Of a DNA stretch of 33,495 nt, positions 1 through 8,050 are shown in pieces. Source of the stretch: Porphyromonadaceae bacterium (GTDB lineage: Bacteria; Bacteroidota; Bacteroidia; Bacteroidales; UBA12481); NCBI GenBank assembly GCA_007280905.1, contig QYQM01000020.1, positions 1 through 33,495 on the forward strand, read 5' to 3'. Positions within the stretch are counted from its first letter, which is position 1. Each line of letters begins with the position of its first letter. Made by a program: the position numbers and the translations under genes. Under the pieces are notes generated by a model. It did not search any database and was not told the origin of the DNA. It was given only the letters and a program-made list of their open reading frames with translations.

Positions 1-201
1 AATGAAATCTGGGAAAATAGGTTTTTGCCTTTCCGGAATCGAACCTGGACGAAAATAAACGAATGCTTGGGTTGCGACCAATACCGCTATTGTGAAGGTA
101 ACGGGATACATTGGTGGGACTATGAAGGGCAGAAGATGTATGGGCGTAACTTTCAAAAGGTTCAGAGCAGCGTCAAGGGGTCCCGGCCTTCGCCGGGATG
201 A
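1..201 (+). CDS. Radical SAM/SPASM domain protein, C-terminal fragment (5' end outside window)
   Basis: Frame 1 is open from the first base to a TGA at 199-201 and gives 66 residues. It contains the cysteine cluster CLGCDQYRYCEGNGIHWW, which matches the C-x2-C-x5-C layout plus GN-x-H seen at the C-terminal end of SPASM domains, where the cysteines hold an auxiliary Fe-S cluster. Such enzymes modify peptides or proteins by radical chemistry. In Bacteroidetes, one group is paired with small lipoproteins (rSAM/lipoprotein systems), but the partner cannot be seen here. The last residues (about VKGSRPSPG) are encoded by a hairpin repeat that also supplies the stop, so the native C-terminus may have been replaced. 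The family call rests only on the cysteine motif, because the radical SAM CxxxCxxC site lies outside the window. Confidence 0.6.
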   Translation, partial: NEIWENRFLPFRNRTWTKINECLGCDQYRYCEGNGIHWWDYEGQKMYGRNFQKVQSSVKGSRPSPG

Positions 202-204
202 CAC
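167..204. repeat. Hairpin repeat element, copy 1
   Basis: A 38 bp element begins GCAGCGT and ends GGGATGACA. Its core is a perfect 7 bp stem, TCCCGGC (181-187) and GCCGGGA (192-198), with a CTTC loop. Near-identical copies lie at 6788-6822 and 32793-32829, and a partial one at 23940-23954. This copy overlaps the 3' end of the radical SAM gene and gives its stop codon. It resembles REP-type dispersed palindromes. Confidence 0.85.
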
Positions 205-227
205 TTCTCCGAGGAGAATTGTTTTCC

Positions 228-262
228 GCGTCACGTGTCACGAATCTTCCGTCACTTGCCAC
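228..262 (-). repeat. GTGAC-word repeat at the permease 3' end
   Basis: Read on the minus strand, this stretch has AGTGGCAAGTGACGG followed by GTGACACGTGACGCGG. It shares the ACGTGACGCGGAA core with 6855-6902 and 8023-8050. The last codons and the TGA stop of the permease (ending SGK) lie in this repeat. Confidence 0.6.
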
Positions 263-1490
263 TCTCTTGGCCTGCGTGTTTGTATTTGAAAACCATCAGA
301 AAAACAACGCCTAGAACCATGGCATATCCTGAGAAAACGAACCAGATGTTTTGCCAATCCTTAACTCCGTTACTGGTAAAATGGTCGACCACCCATCCGC
401 TGCCTGTTCCCCCGATAAAGGCCCCTAAGCCATTGGTCATGATCATAAACAACCCTTGAGCGCTGGCCCGGATTTTGGGATCGGCTTCGGTTTCCACAAA
501 CAGGGAGCCCGAAATGTTGAAGAAATCGAAAGCCATACCGTAGATAATCATCGACAGGACAAGGAGTACCAATCCGCCACCGGGATTGCCAAGGCCAAAC
601 AGGCCAAATCGCAATACCCATCCGAAAATACTTAAAAGCATAACCTTTTTGATTCCAAAACGGCGTAAAAAGAAGGGAATCGACAGGATGAACAGTGTTT
701 CGGATATCTGAGAAACCGACATTAAAACGCCTGGGTGAGTCACTGCAAAGGAATCTGCATAATTCTGAATCGATTTAAATTCCTGCAGAAACTGTCCGCC
801 AAAAGTATTGGTAATCTGTAACGCAGCTCCCAGAAGCATAGCGAAAATAAAGAAGATGGCCATTTTAGGCTGCTTAAACAGCACGAAAGCATCGAGTCCG
901 AAGACTGATATCCATGAGCCATCCCTTTGTGCCTTAGCTGGCGGACAAGCCGGCATGGTAAAAGCGTAAATAGCTAAACACATGGCAGATATCGAACTGA
1001 TGTATAATTGCACCGGACTTTGTGACCAGCCAAACAGGTCAACCACCCACATCGCGCAGATAAATCCGATCGTTCCCCAAACCCGGATTGGCGGAAAGGT
1101 TTTAACCACATCAAATCCTTTTTGACCAAGCACACTATAGGACACGGTATTATTCAGCGCAATAGTCGGCATATAAGCCATGGCATTGAACAGCATAATC
1201 CAGTACATCAAAGTGGGATCAGTAGCTGTTGATGCCCAAAACAGCAAAACTGCCCCTATAATATGGCACATTCCCAATACCCGCTCGGCATTCACCCATC
1301 TGTCGGCGACAATCCCCAGCAGCCCTGGCATAAACAGGGAGGCAATTCCCATAGTGGCATAAATTCCGCCAATCTGGCCTCCTGTAAAATGAAGGGAGAT
1401 ACCCAGATAGCCTCCCAATGAAATCAACCAGGAACCCCATACAAAAAACTGCAGGAAATTCATCACTACCAGACGATTCTTGATTCCCAT
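252..1490 (-). CDS. NupG-like nucleoside:H+ symporter family MFS permease
   Basis: A 412-residue integral membrane protein with about 12 hydrophobic segments. The N-terminus (NRLVVMNFLQFFVWGSWLIS) and the stretch around residues 80-130 (TLMYWIMLFNAMAYMPTIAL, NNTVSYSVLG) are typical of the nucleoside:proton symporter family (Nuc_H_symport; NupG/XapB). In Bacteroidetes, members often sit beside nucleoside or sugar catabolism genes and true substrates vary, so the substrate is not established. It acts in the inner membrane. The ATG at 1490 gives the expected N-terminus right before the first membrane segment. It is transcribed divergently from the glycosyltransferase and shares a 256 bp intergenic region with it. 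Its last codons fall in a GTGAC-word repeat. The length is normal for the family. Confidence 0.8.
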   Translation of the reverse strand: MGIKNRLVVMNFLQFFVWGSWLISLGGYLGISLHFTGGQIGGIYATMGIASLFMPGLLGIVADRWVNAERVLGMCHIIGAVLLFWASTATDPTLMYWIMLFNAMAYMPTIALNNTVSYSVLGQKGFDVVKTFPPIRVWGTIGFICAMWVVDLFGWSQSPVQLYISSISAMCLAIYAFTMPACPPAKAQRDGSWISVFGLDAFVLFKQPKMAIFFIFAMLLGAALQITNTFGGQFLQEFKSIQNYADSFAVTHPGVLMSVSQISETLFILSIPFFLRRFGIKKVMLLSIFGWVLRFGLFGLGNPGGGLVLLVLSMIIYGMAFDFFNISGSLFVETEADPKIRASAQGLFMIMTNGLGAFIGGTGSGWVVDHFTSNGVKDWQNIWFVFSGYAMVLGVVFLMVFKYKHAGQESGK

Positions 1491-1746
1491 ATCACTTTTG
1501 ATTATTATTTACAGGGTGCTAAAACTAATCAAAAAACCGATAATCCATAATCAAGAATAGTTTCAGGGTTTCAGGATGATTTTGAACCATTCCAAAGCTT
1601 TTAAACAAAACCGGTAATCCCATCCCACAATCCTTGTAAGCCGTTTTGCATAATAAAATTGAACAGTTTTACAATTAAGGGAAACAGTAATACTATTTGC
1701 AGAGTTACACTACCTTTAATCAAAATTATACGGTTAGCTTTGGAAG
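1491..1746. other. Divergent intergenic region (permease / glycosyltransferase)
   Basis: This 256 bp AT-rich gap must hold promoters for both flanking genes. I see no convincing full TTTG-N19-TAnnTTTG pair. A TACCTTTA box lies about 30 bp before the glycosyltransferase start. ACCGATAATCCATAATC near 1537-1553 resembles the GATAACC-type words at 18900-18930. Confidence 0.4.
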
Positions 1747-2883
1747 ATGAAAATAGGATTTGACTCAAAGAGGCTCTTTTGCAATTTTACCGGATTAGGA
1801 AATTATAGTCGCACTTTATTAAATAATGTCGTCGAATTTTATCCTGTTAACGATTATTATTTATATACCACAAAAATTAATAAAACACCGGAAACCAATC
1901 AATTTTTTAATTGGTCCAGATACAATGTTAATGTACCGTCAACATTTTTTAAGGCCTTTTGGAGAACCTATTCAATTAAAAAACAATTAAAATCCGACAA
2001 GATTCAATTATATCACGGATTAAGCAATGAAATTCCGATAAATATCCATAAAACACCAATTAAAAGCGTAGTAACCATACACGATTTAATTTTTAAAATC
2101 CTTCCTGAAACTTATTCAGCGGTTGACCGGAAAGTCTATGATATAAAGTTTAAATATGCCTGCGATCATGCAGATAGAATTATTTCCCTCAGTGAAAATA
2201 CGAAAAAAGATATTGTCAGATTCTACCATATCAAACCCAAAAAAATAGAAGTTATTTATCAGGCTTGTAATCCAATATATTATCATTCAAAAAATCAGAA
2301 AAAAAATGATTTAATTCTTCAACTTTATAATATTCCTCCCGAATATTTACTCTCGGTTGGAAGCGTTGAACCGCGAAAAAATCTCAAAAGAATAATTGAA
2401 TCGTTCCGGTATTTAAAGCGGGATTTGCACCTACCGTTAGTTGTCATCGGCAAGGGAGGGATATATAAGCAGCAAGCAGAGCAGATGGTGAGAAAAGCGG
2501 GACTGGAGAAATTAGTTATCTGGATCGACAGCCTGGCCAATAATGAACATCTTCAGTCTATTTATCAAAATTCAAAAGCACTTATCTATCCTTCTCTATA
2601 TGAAGGCTTTGGATTACCGGTAGCCGAAGCACTACTAAGCAAAACCCCTGTTGTAACTTCTGATAGGTCTTCACTGAAAGAGGCTGGCGGTCCGGGATCA
2701 CTTTACATTGATCCGGAAAGTCCGGAGCAAATAGCCGCGGCCATTGAAAAAGTGCTGACCAACTCTGCATTCAGGCAGAATATGATTGATTTAGGGTATT
2801 TATATGCGCACCAGAATTTTGCTGCAGAAATTGTAACGAAACAAATCATGAATTGCTATCAAAAAACGCTGGAAGGGAATTAA
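1747..2883 (+). CDS. Glycosyltransferase, GT4-type (GT-B fold)
   Basis: A 378-residue cytoplasmic or membrane-associated glycosyltransferase that moves a sugar from a nucleotide donor to a glycan or lipid acceptor. The N-terminal half begins MKIGFDSKRL and has a glycine-rich GLGNYSR loop near residue 16. The C-terminal half has the usual SVGSVEPRKN segment (about 203-212), the donor-site YEGFGLPVAEAL (E286 and E294, the E-x7-E motif) and PVVTSDRSSLKEAGG (about 301-315). Length is normal for GT4. The exact sugar and acceptor cannot be read from sequence. The gene is followed 23 bp later by a multi-pass membrane protein, likely in one transcript. Both genes are clearly richer in A and T than the rest of the window, which may mean recent acquisition. 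Confidence 0.88.
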   Translation: MKIGFDSKRLFCNFTGLGNYSRTLLNNVVEFYPVNDYYLYTTKINKTPETNQFFNWSRYNVNVPSTFFKAFWRTYSIKKQLKSDKIQLYHGLSNEIPINIHKTPIKSVVTIHDLIFKILPETYSAVDRKVYDIKFKYACDHADRIISLSENTKKDIVRFYHIKPKKIEVIYQACNPIYYHSKNQKKNDLILQLYNIPPEYLLSVGSVEPRKNLKRIIESFRYLKRDLHLPLVVIGKGGIYKQQAEQMVRKAGLEKLVIWIDSLANNEHLQSIYQNSKALIYPSLYEGFGLPVAEALLSKTPVVTSDRSSLKEAGGPGSLYIDPESPEQIAAAIEKVLTNSAFRQNMIDLGYLYAHQNFAAEIVTKQIMNCYQKTLEGN

Positions 2884-2906
2884 TCAAGGAATTACAGGAT
2901 AATAAA

Positions 2907-3797
2907 ATGCCAGGTATTCATTATATTATCGGTACAATTTTCGCCCTGTTAGCCGGAGTATCTACCTATATCGGTCTTGCTATTGAAAAAAAAGCAGTAA
3001 ATAAAATCACGGTTGAAAACCGGAGTAAAGGCTTTTTAAAAACACTTCTTAAAAGTCGTTTGTGGGTTCTTGGTATATTTATCCATATCGGGCTGGGAAC
3101 CGTTTTTTTTGTCATTGCCCAATTCATGATTGGACCGGCATTAGTGCCGGGTATAATGATCAGCGGGTTGGTGGTCCTTATTATAGCCGCTTCCAAAATT
3201 GCGGGTGAAAAATTTACCCTGATTGACATCGCCGGAATTTTAATGCTTGTAATCGGCGCAATTTTTATTGCAGCCAGCCAGCTTGTTATCGACAGTTCGA
3301 AAATTAATCTTGCTGATAAAAAAATAATATTTCACATTTTTTCATTTTCATTTTTGATACTCGGATTATGGTTGCTGAGCAATCTAATTTCTTCGAAAAA
3401 CATTAAATACAAAGCCCTGTTCAAAGGACTCGCTGCGGGATTTCCCTATTGTATCGGCAATTTCTGGATTACCGTTTTTTATGCATCAATGATGCCGGTA
3501 TTCAAAGGTAATTCCAGTTCAATTTTAGTGTTCTTTTTGATTATTTCGATCGTCATACTGATTGTTTCAAACATATTCGGAATCACAGAAATACAATCTG
3601 CACTCAAATGCGGAGAAGTCGGTTATGTAATACCAATCCAGCAAATACCTGTTCAGATAACACCAATCTTGTATTTTTACTATGTTTTTATGCTTAAAAC
3701 GCCCGGTAATAATTCATTAATCTGGATACTCTGCGGTATGTCATTAATTATCATTGGTGGTTTTATGCTCGGCAAAAAGCAGCAGGCGCTAACGTAA
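2907..3797 (+). CDS. NIPA/DMT-superfamily membrane transporter-like protein
   Basis: A 296-residue membrane protein with about nine hydrophobic helices and very few charged residues inside them. The pattern MPGIHYIIGTIFALLAGVST at the start, then GPALVPGIMISGLVVLIIAA and GEKFTLIDIAGILMLVIGA, resembles the NIPA-like branch of the drug/metabolite transporter (DMT) superfamily. Eukaryotic NIPA proteins carry Mg2+, but bacterial members are mostly uncharacterised. I chose the ATG at 2907, preceded by AGGA at 2897-2900 and starting the first helix. An in-frame ATG at 2853 would overlap the glycosyltransferase and add a charged, unlikely N-terminus. It is probably co-transcribed with the glycosyltransferase, so a role in lipid-linked sugar or envelope traffic is possible but is only inference. 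Confidence 0.65.
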   Translation: MPGIHYIIGTIFALLAGVSTYIGLAIEKKAVNKITVENRSKGFLKTLLKSRLWVLGIFIHIGLGTVFFVIAQFMIGPALVPGIMISGLVVLIIAASKIAGEKFTLIDIAGILMLVIGAIFIAASQLVIDSSKINLADKKIIFHIFSFSFLILGLWLLSNLISSKNIKYKALFKGLAAGFPYCIGNFWITVFYASMMPVFKGNSSSILVFFLIISIVILIVSNIFGITEIQSALKCGEVGYVIPIQQIPVQITPILYFYYVFMLKTPGNNSLIWILCGMSLIIIGGFMLGKKQQALT

Positions 3798-3822
3798 CAT
3801 CCGGGCAGAGACGTAATTATTA

Positions 3823-3840
3823 GGACGCAATTATGCGTCC
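3823..3840. terminator. Hairpin between convergent genes
   Basis: GGACGCA (3823-3829) and TGCGTCC (3834-3840) form a perfect 7 bp stem with an ATTA loop. It lies between the convergent ends of the NIPA-like gene (3797) and the TldE-like gene, directly against the latter's stop. There is no long T tract, so it may be a REP-like palindrome acting as a bidirectional 3'-end stem rather than a classical intrinsic terminator. Confidence 0.55.
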
Positions 3841-5175
3841 CTACATTCCGCCGATCTGCATTTCTTTGACCCGGAAAGTTGGAGCAGCCATTCCCCTGTT
3901 CATATCCAGATCATTTCCCATCATATCGATATCATTAAGGATATTTAAGGCATTGCCCGCGATGGTAACTCCCTGTACGGGATGTTTGATCTCTCCGTTC
4001 TCGATCCAGAACCCGGTAGCTCCTCCGCTAAAGTTTCCGGTTACAGGATCAATCCCGTAACCAGTGACCTCTTTGAGCAATAAACCCTTGTCTGTGGATT
4101 TGATAATCTCTGCAGGCGTATTGGTACCGGCTTCAATGTACAAATTGTGCGTCCCGATGCCCGGTAAACTCGTGAATCCACCGCGGGATGCATTGCCAGT
4201 GCTGGTTGTTCCGGCCCGGTGAGCCACAATCGTATTATAAATAAATCCCCTGACCACTCCTTTTTCGACCAGCACCCGTTTCCGGGTTGGAACACCTTCC
4301 CCGTCAAACGGAGCACTGCCCATTCCTTTGGCGCGGGTTCCATCATCGATAATCGTTAGTAACGGGGAGGCAAATGGTTTATCCAGATAATCTTTTAAAA
4401 AGCTGGCTCCCTGGGTAACCCTTTCTCCGTTCAATGCACCCAGAATTCCGCCGATCAATGAACGGGCAACATCCGGGTCAAAAATAACCGCAGCCCGCTG
4501 TGTTGGGATCATTACCGGATCGAGCAGCTCCCAGGCTTTCTTCGCAGCTTTCGAAGCAATTTCTTCCAATGGAAGTAAATCAGCGAAATATCGTCTGGAG
4601 CAAGACTCATCACCGGTGTTCTTTTGTTCATCCTTCTCGGCAACCACGCTAACGCCTATATTACAACTTGTTGATTTGAAATTTTTCGATAAACCGTTTG
4701 AATTTGCAATAAAGACCTCGCCCTCCCCTTCTCCATATCCGGCACCAGAACTTTTAGTGATACGGGGGTCCTTCATGGCCAATTTCTCAAGATTGATAGC
4801 CATCTGTATCTTCTTGTCCATCGGTATTTTAATAATTTCCGGATCATACAACTCGTCCACTTGAGTATACCCTTTATCATTGGGCAACAGATTGTTGCTA
4901 TCCGGTGTAGTCAGTTTGGCAAATTCAATTGCCCTCTTTAGTGTGTCCTCCAGAGCATTGTTGCTCAGGTCATTGCAATGACTGAACCCCATTTTACCCT
5001 CCACAATAACACGAAAACCGACGCCTGCCGAAGAGGCCTCCTCAATGGTTTCAACTTCCCCGTCGCGCACCTGGATGGATAGGTTCCGGCCAGTTTCGAG
5101 GTATACCTCGGCTGCATTTGCACCAAACTGTTTTGCCTTCGAAACCAGTGATTCTGTAAGTTTTATATAGTTCAT
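3841..5175 (-). CDS. TldE/PmbA-like protein (TldD/PmbA family, non-catalytic type)
   Basis: A 444-residue member of the TldD/PmbA family. Seen: N-terminal MNYIKLTESLVSKAKQFGAN, RDGEVETIEEASSAGVGFRV near residues 40-60, and a C-terminal half with GTRAKGMGSAPFDGEG and GVPTRKRVLVEKG. It lacks the HExxxH metal site, as expected of the TldE partner. Family knowledge: TldD and TldE form a heterodimeric zinc protease that cleaves unfolded peptides inside a closed chamber, used for example in microcin B17 maturation and CcdA turnover. I chose the ATG at 5175 because upstream in-frame ATGs lie inside the TldD-like gene and add unrelated sequence. It follows that gene by 31 bp, so they form an operon. 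It has no signal peptide, unlike its partner. Confidence 0.88.
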   Translation of the reverse strand: MNYIKLTESLVSKAKQFGANAAEVYLETGRNLSIQVRDGEVETIEEASSAGVGFRVIVEGKMGFSHCNDLSNNALEDTLKRAIEFAKLTTPDSNNLLPNDKGYTQVDELYDPEIIKIPMDKKIQMAINLEKLAMKDPRITKSSGAGYGEGEGEVFIANSNGLSKNFKSTSCNIGVSVVAEKDEQKNTGDESCSRRYFADLLPLEEIASKAAKKAWELLDPVMIPTQRAAVIFDPDVARSLIGGILGALNGERVTQGASFLKDYLDKPFASPLLTIIDDGTRAKGMGSAPFDGEGVPTRKRVLVEKGVVRGFIYNTIVAHRAGTTSTGNASRGGFTSLPGIGTHNLYIEAGTNTPAEIIKSTDKGLLLKEVTGYGIDPVTGNFSGGATGFWIENGEIKHPVQGVTIAGNALNILNDIDMMGNDLDMNRGMAAPTFRVKEMQIGGM

Positions 5176-5206
5176 AATGCTTCTTTCAATCGTAAACCGT
5201 GAATAA

Positions 5207-6739
5207 TTAAGCTCTAGATCCGCCAACATTAATCCCGCGAATCCTAACTGTTGGCATTCCTGCATCAACCTCGGCATTTTGCCCTTTTCCGCAGATCCCG
5301 GGGCCAAAATCAAGGTCGTTGCCCACAGCATCAACATTTGAGATCACGTCCAGACAGGAACCAATGAGCGTTGCGCCTTTGATGGGCACTGTTTTCTTTC
5401 CTTTTTCGATGAGATAAGCTTCGCGGCAGGTGAAGTTAAATACGCCGGTCACCGGATTAACACTGCCGCCGCTAAGGCTCTGAACATAGATGCCTTTTTT
5501 GGTAGATGACAGGATATCGGCCGGATTGCTACTGCCATTTGCAATAAATGTATTGGTCATCCTGGGGATCGGAATATACTGGAAAGATTCCCTCCGCCCG
5601 TTGCCGGTACGTTCCATGCTAAGTTGTTTGGCACTGAGGATATCGCTCATATATCCTTTGAGAATACCTTTCTCAATCAGCACGTTACGTTTGGTTTGCG
5701 TTCCTTCGTCATCGAAATTAATCGTACCGCGGGCATTCGGGATCGATCCATCGTCCACCATGGTGAAGACTTCGGATGCCACTTTCTGACCGACCTTTCC
5801 TGTGAAAGCGCCGATCTTTTTGGCGATATTGTCGGCTTCCAAAGGATGGCCCACTGCTTCATGAACCAGTACACCTCCCCATCCGTTCTGCATCACCACA
5901 TCCATCATTCCGGCAGGAGCATCCTGTGCATCGAGCATAGCAATTGCCTCACGTGCTGCACGTTTAGCGACCATCTCAGGCGTGAATTGATCAAACATTT
6001 CGAAGCCCATGTGTTTACTCAGGCGCTCCCTCGACAGGTGACGGGCTTTTCCGTCATCGCTCATGGTTTGTACGATGAAGAACATCATGGGCAATTCATC
6101 TTTCAGATAAACGCCTTCGCTGTTGGCAATTACGCGTCCCCGAACTTCATCGTAATAATTGACCAGGGCCATTTTGATCCGCTTATCATAATCCATGGCG
6201 GCTTGATCGGCGCGTTTCATGATATCGATTCGCTTTTCATCAGCGATACCTCCAAGCGGTTGCTGCACCGTAATGAATGATTGTCTGTTGGTTTCAGAAA
6301 TACTCACCGGATTGGCCATTCTGGCATTTAAGGCAACAAACGAGGCAACTTCAGCAGCCCTCAGAAGTTTCTCTTCAGTGATCTCCTCGGTATAGGCATA
6401 TCCTGTTTTATTCCCGGATATCACCCGTACGCCGGCCCCCTGACTGATCCCGTATAATCCGCTTTTGAATTTGGATTCCTCCATCACGATCTGGCGGGAG
6501 ACACGGTTTTCGATATATACATCGGCAAAATCGCCACCCTTTTCGAGAGCCTTGGCGATCACTTTGTTTAGGATCGATTGATCGATGGCGAAACCCGGAG
6601 CAGTTGAATTTCCGGTTGAGCATGACGACAGGAACTGGGTCATGAGGGGCGATGAGGCCGCCAGGACCAATCCGCCTTTTAAGCTCATTTCCAGAAATTT
6701 GCGGCGCGGTATGTCGCGCACGAAGTAATGGGTTGTCAT
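5207..6739 (-). CDS. TldD-like metalloprotease with Tat signal and possible lipobox
   Basis: A 510-residue TldD-family protein. The metal site HEAVGH (H293, E294, H298; HExxxH) is intact, and the C-terminal GICGKGQ segment carries the cysteine usual for catalytic TldD proteins. The N-terminus has a twin-arginine motif (PRRKFLE, R12-R13), a hydrophobic stretch (about 21-36) and LSSC at 37-40, which could be a lipobox. That predicts folded export by the Tat route and perhaps membrane anchoring, unlike classical cytoplasmic TldD of E. coli. The TldE-like partner downstream has no signal, so it either hitchhikes through Tat in a complex or stays behind. The start ATG at 6739 fits the signal peptide. 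The real substrate is unknown. Confidence 0.9.
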   Translation of the reverse strand: MTTHYFVRDIPRRKFLEMSLKGGLVLAASSPLMTQFLSSCSTGNSTAPGFAIDQSILNKVIAKALEKGGDFADVYIENRVSRQIVMEESKFKSGLYGISQGAGVRVISGNKTGYAYTEEITEEKLLRAAEVASFVALNARMANPVSISETNRQSFITVQQPLGGIADEKRIDIMKRADQAAMDYDKRIKMALVNYYDEVRGRVIANSEGVYLKDELPMMFFIVQTMSDDGKARHLSRERLSKHMGFEMFDQFTPEMVAKRAAREAIAMLDAQDAPAGMMDVVMQNGWGGVLVHEAVGHPLEADNIAKKIGAFTGKVGQKVASEVFTMVDDGSIPNARGTINFDDEGTQTKRNVLIEKGILKGYMSDILSAKQLSMERTGNGRRESFQYIPIPRMTNTFIANGSSNPADILSSTKKGIYVQSLSGGSVNPVTGVFNFTCREAYLIEKGKKTVPIKGATLIGSCLDVISNVDAVGNDLDFGPGICGKGQNAEVDAGMPTVRIRGINVGGSRA

Positions 6740-6787
6740 GGTTGCTTACTGTTAAAATTAAGAAGTCCCCGCCTGCTGGCATTCATA

Positions 6788-6822
6788 CAGCGTGACGGGG
6801 TCCCGCCTTCGCCGGGATGACA
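6788..6822. repeat. Hairpin repeat element, copy 2
   Basis: The element runs CAGCGTGACGGGG, TCCCG, CCTTC, GCCGGGA, TGACA. It matches copy 1 at 167-204 except for one missing G in the left arm and two base changes upstream. It lies about 50 bp upstream of the TldD-like start. Confidence 0.8.
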
Positions 6823-6854
6823 ATTGCTTTTGGGTGATAAAGTTAAAAAGAAAT

Positions 6855-6902
6855 CGTGAAACGTGACGCGGAAGAGTGACAAGTGACAAGTGACCAGTGA
6901 CA
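6855..6902 (+). repeat. GTGAC-word repeat array
   Basis: CGTGAAACGTGACGCGGAAG is followed by AGTGACAAGTGACAAGTGAC and CAGTGACA. The first part recurs almost exactly at 8023-8050, where it codes the end of the YhcG-like protein, and partly at 228-262 on the other strand. Short AGTGACA units recur at 26415-26430 and 26503-26518. Confidence 0.7.
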
Positions 6903-6950
6903 ACCCACCTGTTAGTTACATCAGATGTTAAAATCAACCGGTATTTTCCA

Positions 6951-6981
6951 TTTGGCAACTTGATTTGCATCTATATTTTCA
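6951..6981 (+). promoter_or_regulatory. Candidate promoter for the YhcG-like nuclease gene
   Basis: TTTG at 6951-6954 is followed after exactly 19 bp by TATTTTCA (6974-6981), close to the Bacteroidetes consensus TTTG-N19-TAnnTTTG although the last two bases of the downstream box differ. The ATG is at 6994, implying a very short leader. Confidence 0.35.
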
Positions 6982-6993
6982 AAATACAATTGT

Positions 6994-8046
6994 ATGTCAG
7001 TACCAAAGGAATATTCTGATTTTATCGGATCGGTCAAGGACCGGATCTGGTCGGCTCAGTATGAGGCTTTGAAAGTGGTGAACAAGGAATTGGTTGGGCT
7101 TTATTGGGATATAGGGAAAATGATCAGCGAGAAGCAGAAGGAGCTGGGATGGGGGAAATCTGTTGTTAGGAATATCTCCAATGATCTGCAAGATGAATTT
7201 CCAGGTAAGTCGGGATTCTCTGCCCGGAATATATGGCTGATGGTGCGCTTATACACAGAATATAAGGACGATATAAAAGTGCAACCATTGGTTGCACAAA
7301 TTGGATGGGCGCATAACCTCATAATTTTTTCGAAATGCCAGTCCACGGATGAGCGCAGTTTTTATATTATTTCTTCGAGGAAGTTTGGTTGGTCAAAGAG
7401 GGTTTTAGAGCACCAAATAGACAACAAGACCTACGAAAAGTACCTGCTTAATCAAACCAATTTTGATGAACTCACACCTGAGAAATTTCAACATCAAAGG
7501 AACCTGGCTATCAAGGAACATTACACTTTTGATTTCCTGGAACTTGCTGACAAACATTCAGAACGGGAGCTGGAGGAGGCCCTAATCCGGAATATGCAAA
7601 AATTTCTTTTGGAACTGGGAGGGGATTACAGTTTTATGGGATGTCAATATCGAATCAGTCTGGGTGATGAAGAGTTTTTTATTGATCTGCTCCTGTATCA
7701 TCGCAGCCTGCAAAGCTTGGTGGCCATTGAGCTTAAAACCGGTACCTTCAAACCGGAATATAAAGGAAAAATGGAGTTCTACTTAAATGTTTTAAACGAC
7801 TTCCATAAAAAATCCCATGAAAATGATGCCATCGGCATTATCATCTGTAAAAGCAAAAACCGGCTGGTGGTGGAGTACTCATTAAAGAAATCCGCTACTC
7901 CCATTGGTATAGCCAGTTATAGCACCAGCCCGGAACTTCCGGACTATTATGAGAAAGCCCTTCCTTCGGTTGAGCAGATTGAGCGGGGGTTGGTACATGG
8001 GCAATGGGGTGACATTGATATTGTGAAACGTGATGCGGAGGAGTGA
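6994..8046 (+). CDS. YhcG/DUF1016-family PDDEXK nuclease
   Basis: A 350-residue protein with the two-part layout of the YhcG family. The N-terminal DUF1016 helical domain spans about residues 10-155 (YWDIGKMISEKQKELGWGKS, NIWLMVRLY, WAHNLIIFSK). The C-terminal PDDEXK nuclease domain spans about 175-330. The active-site pattern is intact: D231 in EEFFIDLLLYH and E246-x-K248 in VAIELKTG. Family members resemble Holliday-junction resolvases and restriction-like nucleases and are often carried on accessory DNA. The gene is a lone coding unit on the plus strand between minus-strand operons. Its last residues (VKRDAEE) and stop are encoded by a GTGAC-word repeat, so its native C-terminus may have been changed. 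The cellular role is unknown. Confidence 0.9.
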   Translation: MSVPKEYSDFIGSVKDRIWSAQYEALKVVNKELVGLYWDIGKMISEKQKELGWGKSVVRNISNDLQDEFPGKSGFSARNIWLMVRLYTEYKDDIKVQPLVAQIGWAHNLIIFSKCQSTDERSFYIISSRKFGWSKRVLEHQIDNKTYEKYLLNQTNFDELTPEKFQHQRNLAIKEHYTFDFLELADKHSERELEEALIRNMQKFLLELGGDYSFMGCQYRISLGDEEFFIDLLLYHRSLQSLVAIELKTGTFKPEYKGKMEFYLNVLNDFHKKSHENDAIGIIICKSKNRLVVEYSLKKSATPIGIASYSTSPELPDYYEKALPSVEQIERGLVHGQWGDIDIVKRDAEE

Positions 8047-8050
8047 CGAC
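8023..8050 (+). repeat. GTGAC-word repeat forming the YhcG C-terminus
   Basis: GTGAAACGTGATGCGGAG followed by GAGTGACGAC matches 6857-6880 with few changes. It lies in frame and encodes the final seven residues and TGA of the nuclease gene. Confidence 0.65.

Noticed and set aside
92-289. Plus-strand 65-codon frame at the window start
   Set aside because: It crosses the radical SAM C-terminal codons in another frame, then two repeats; the SPASM motif is in frame 1.
5624-6280. Long plus-strand open frame of 218 codons
   Set aside because: It lies antisense inside the TldD-like gene, which has intact motifs. The translated product has no recognisable domain and is rich in His and Phe as expected of a shadow frame.
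3841-6739. Microcin maturation locus (because of TldD/TldE)
   Set aside because: No precursor peptide, synthase or immunity gene is nearby, and TldD/E pairs are widespread without microcins.
6855-6902. Possible CRISPR-like array
   Set aside because: Units are only 7-10 bp, directly adjacent and without unique spacers, and no cas genes are near.
6758-6970. Minus-strand 70-codon frame upstream of TldD
   Set aside because: It is made largely of the hairpin and GTGAC repeats and has no domain or ribosome binding site.
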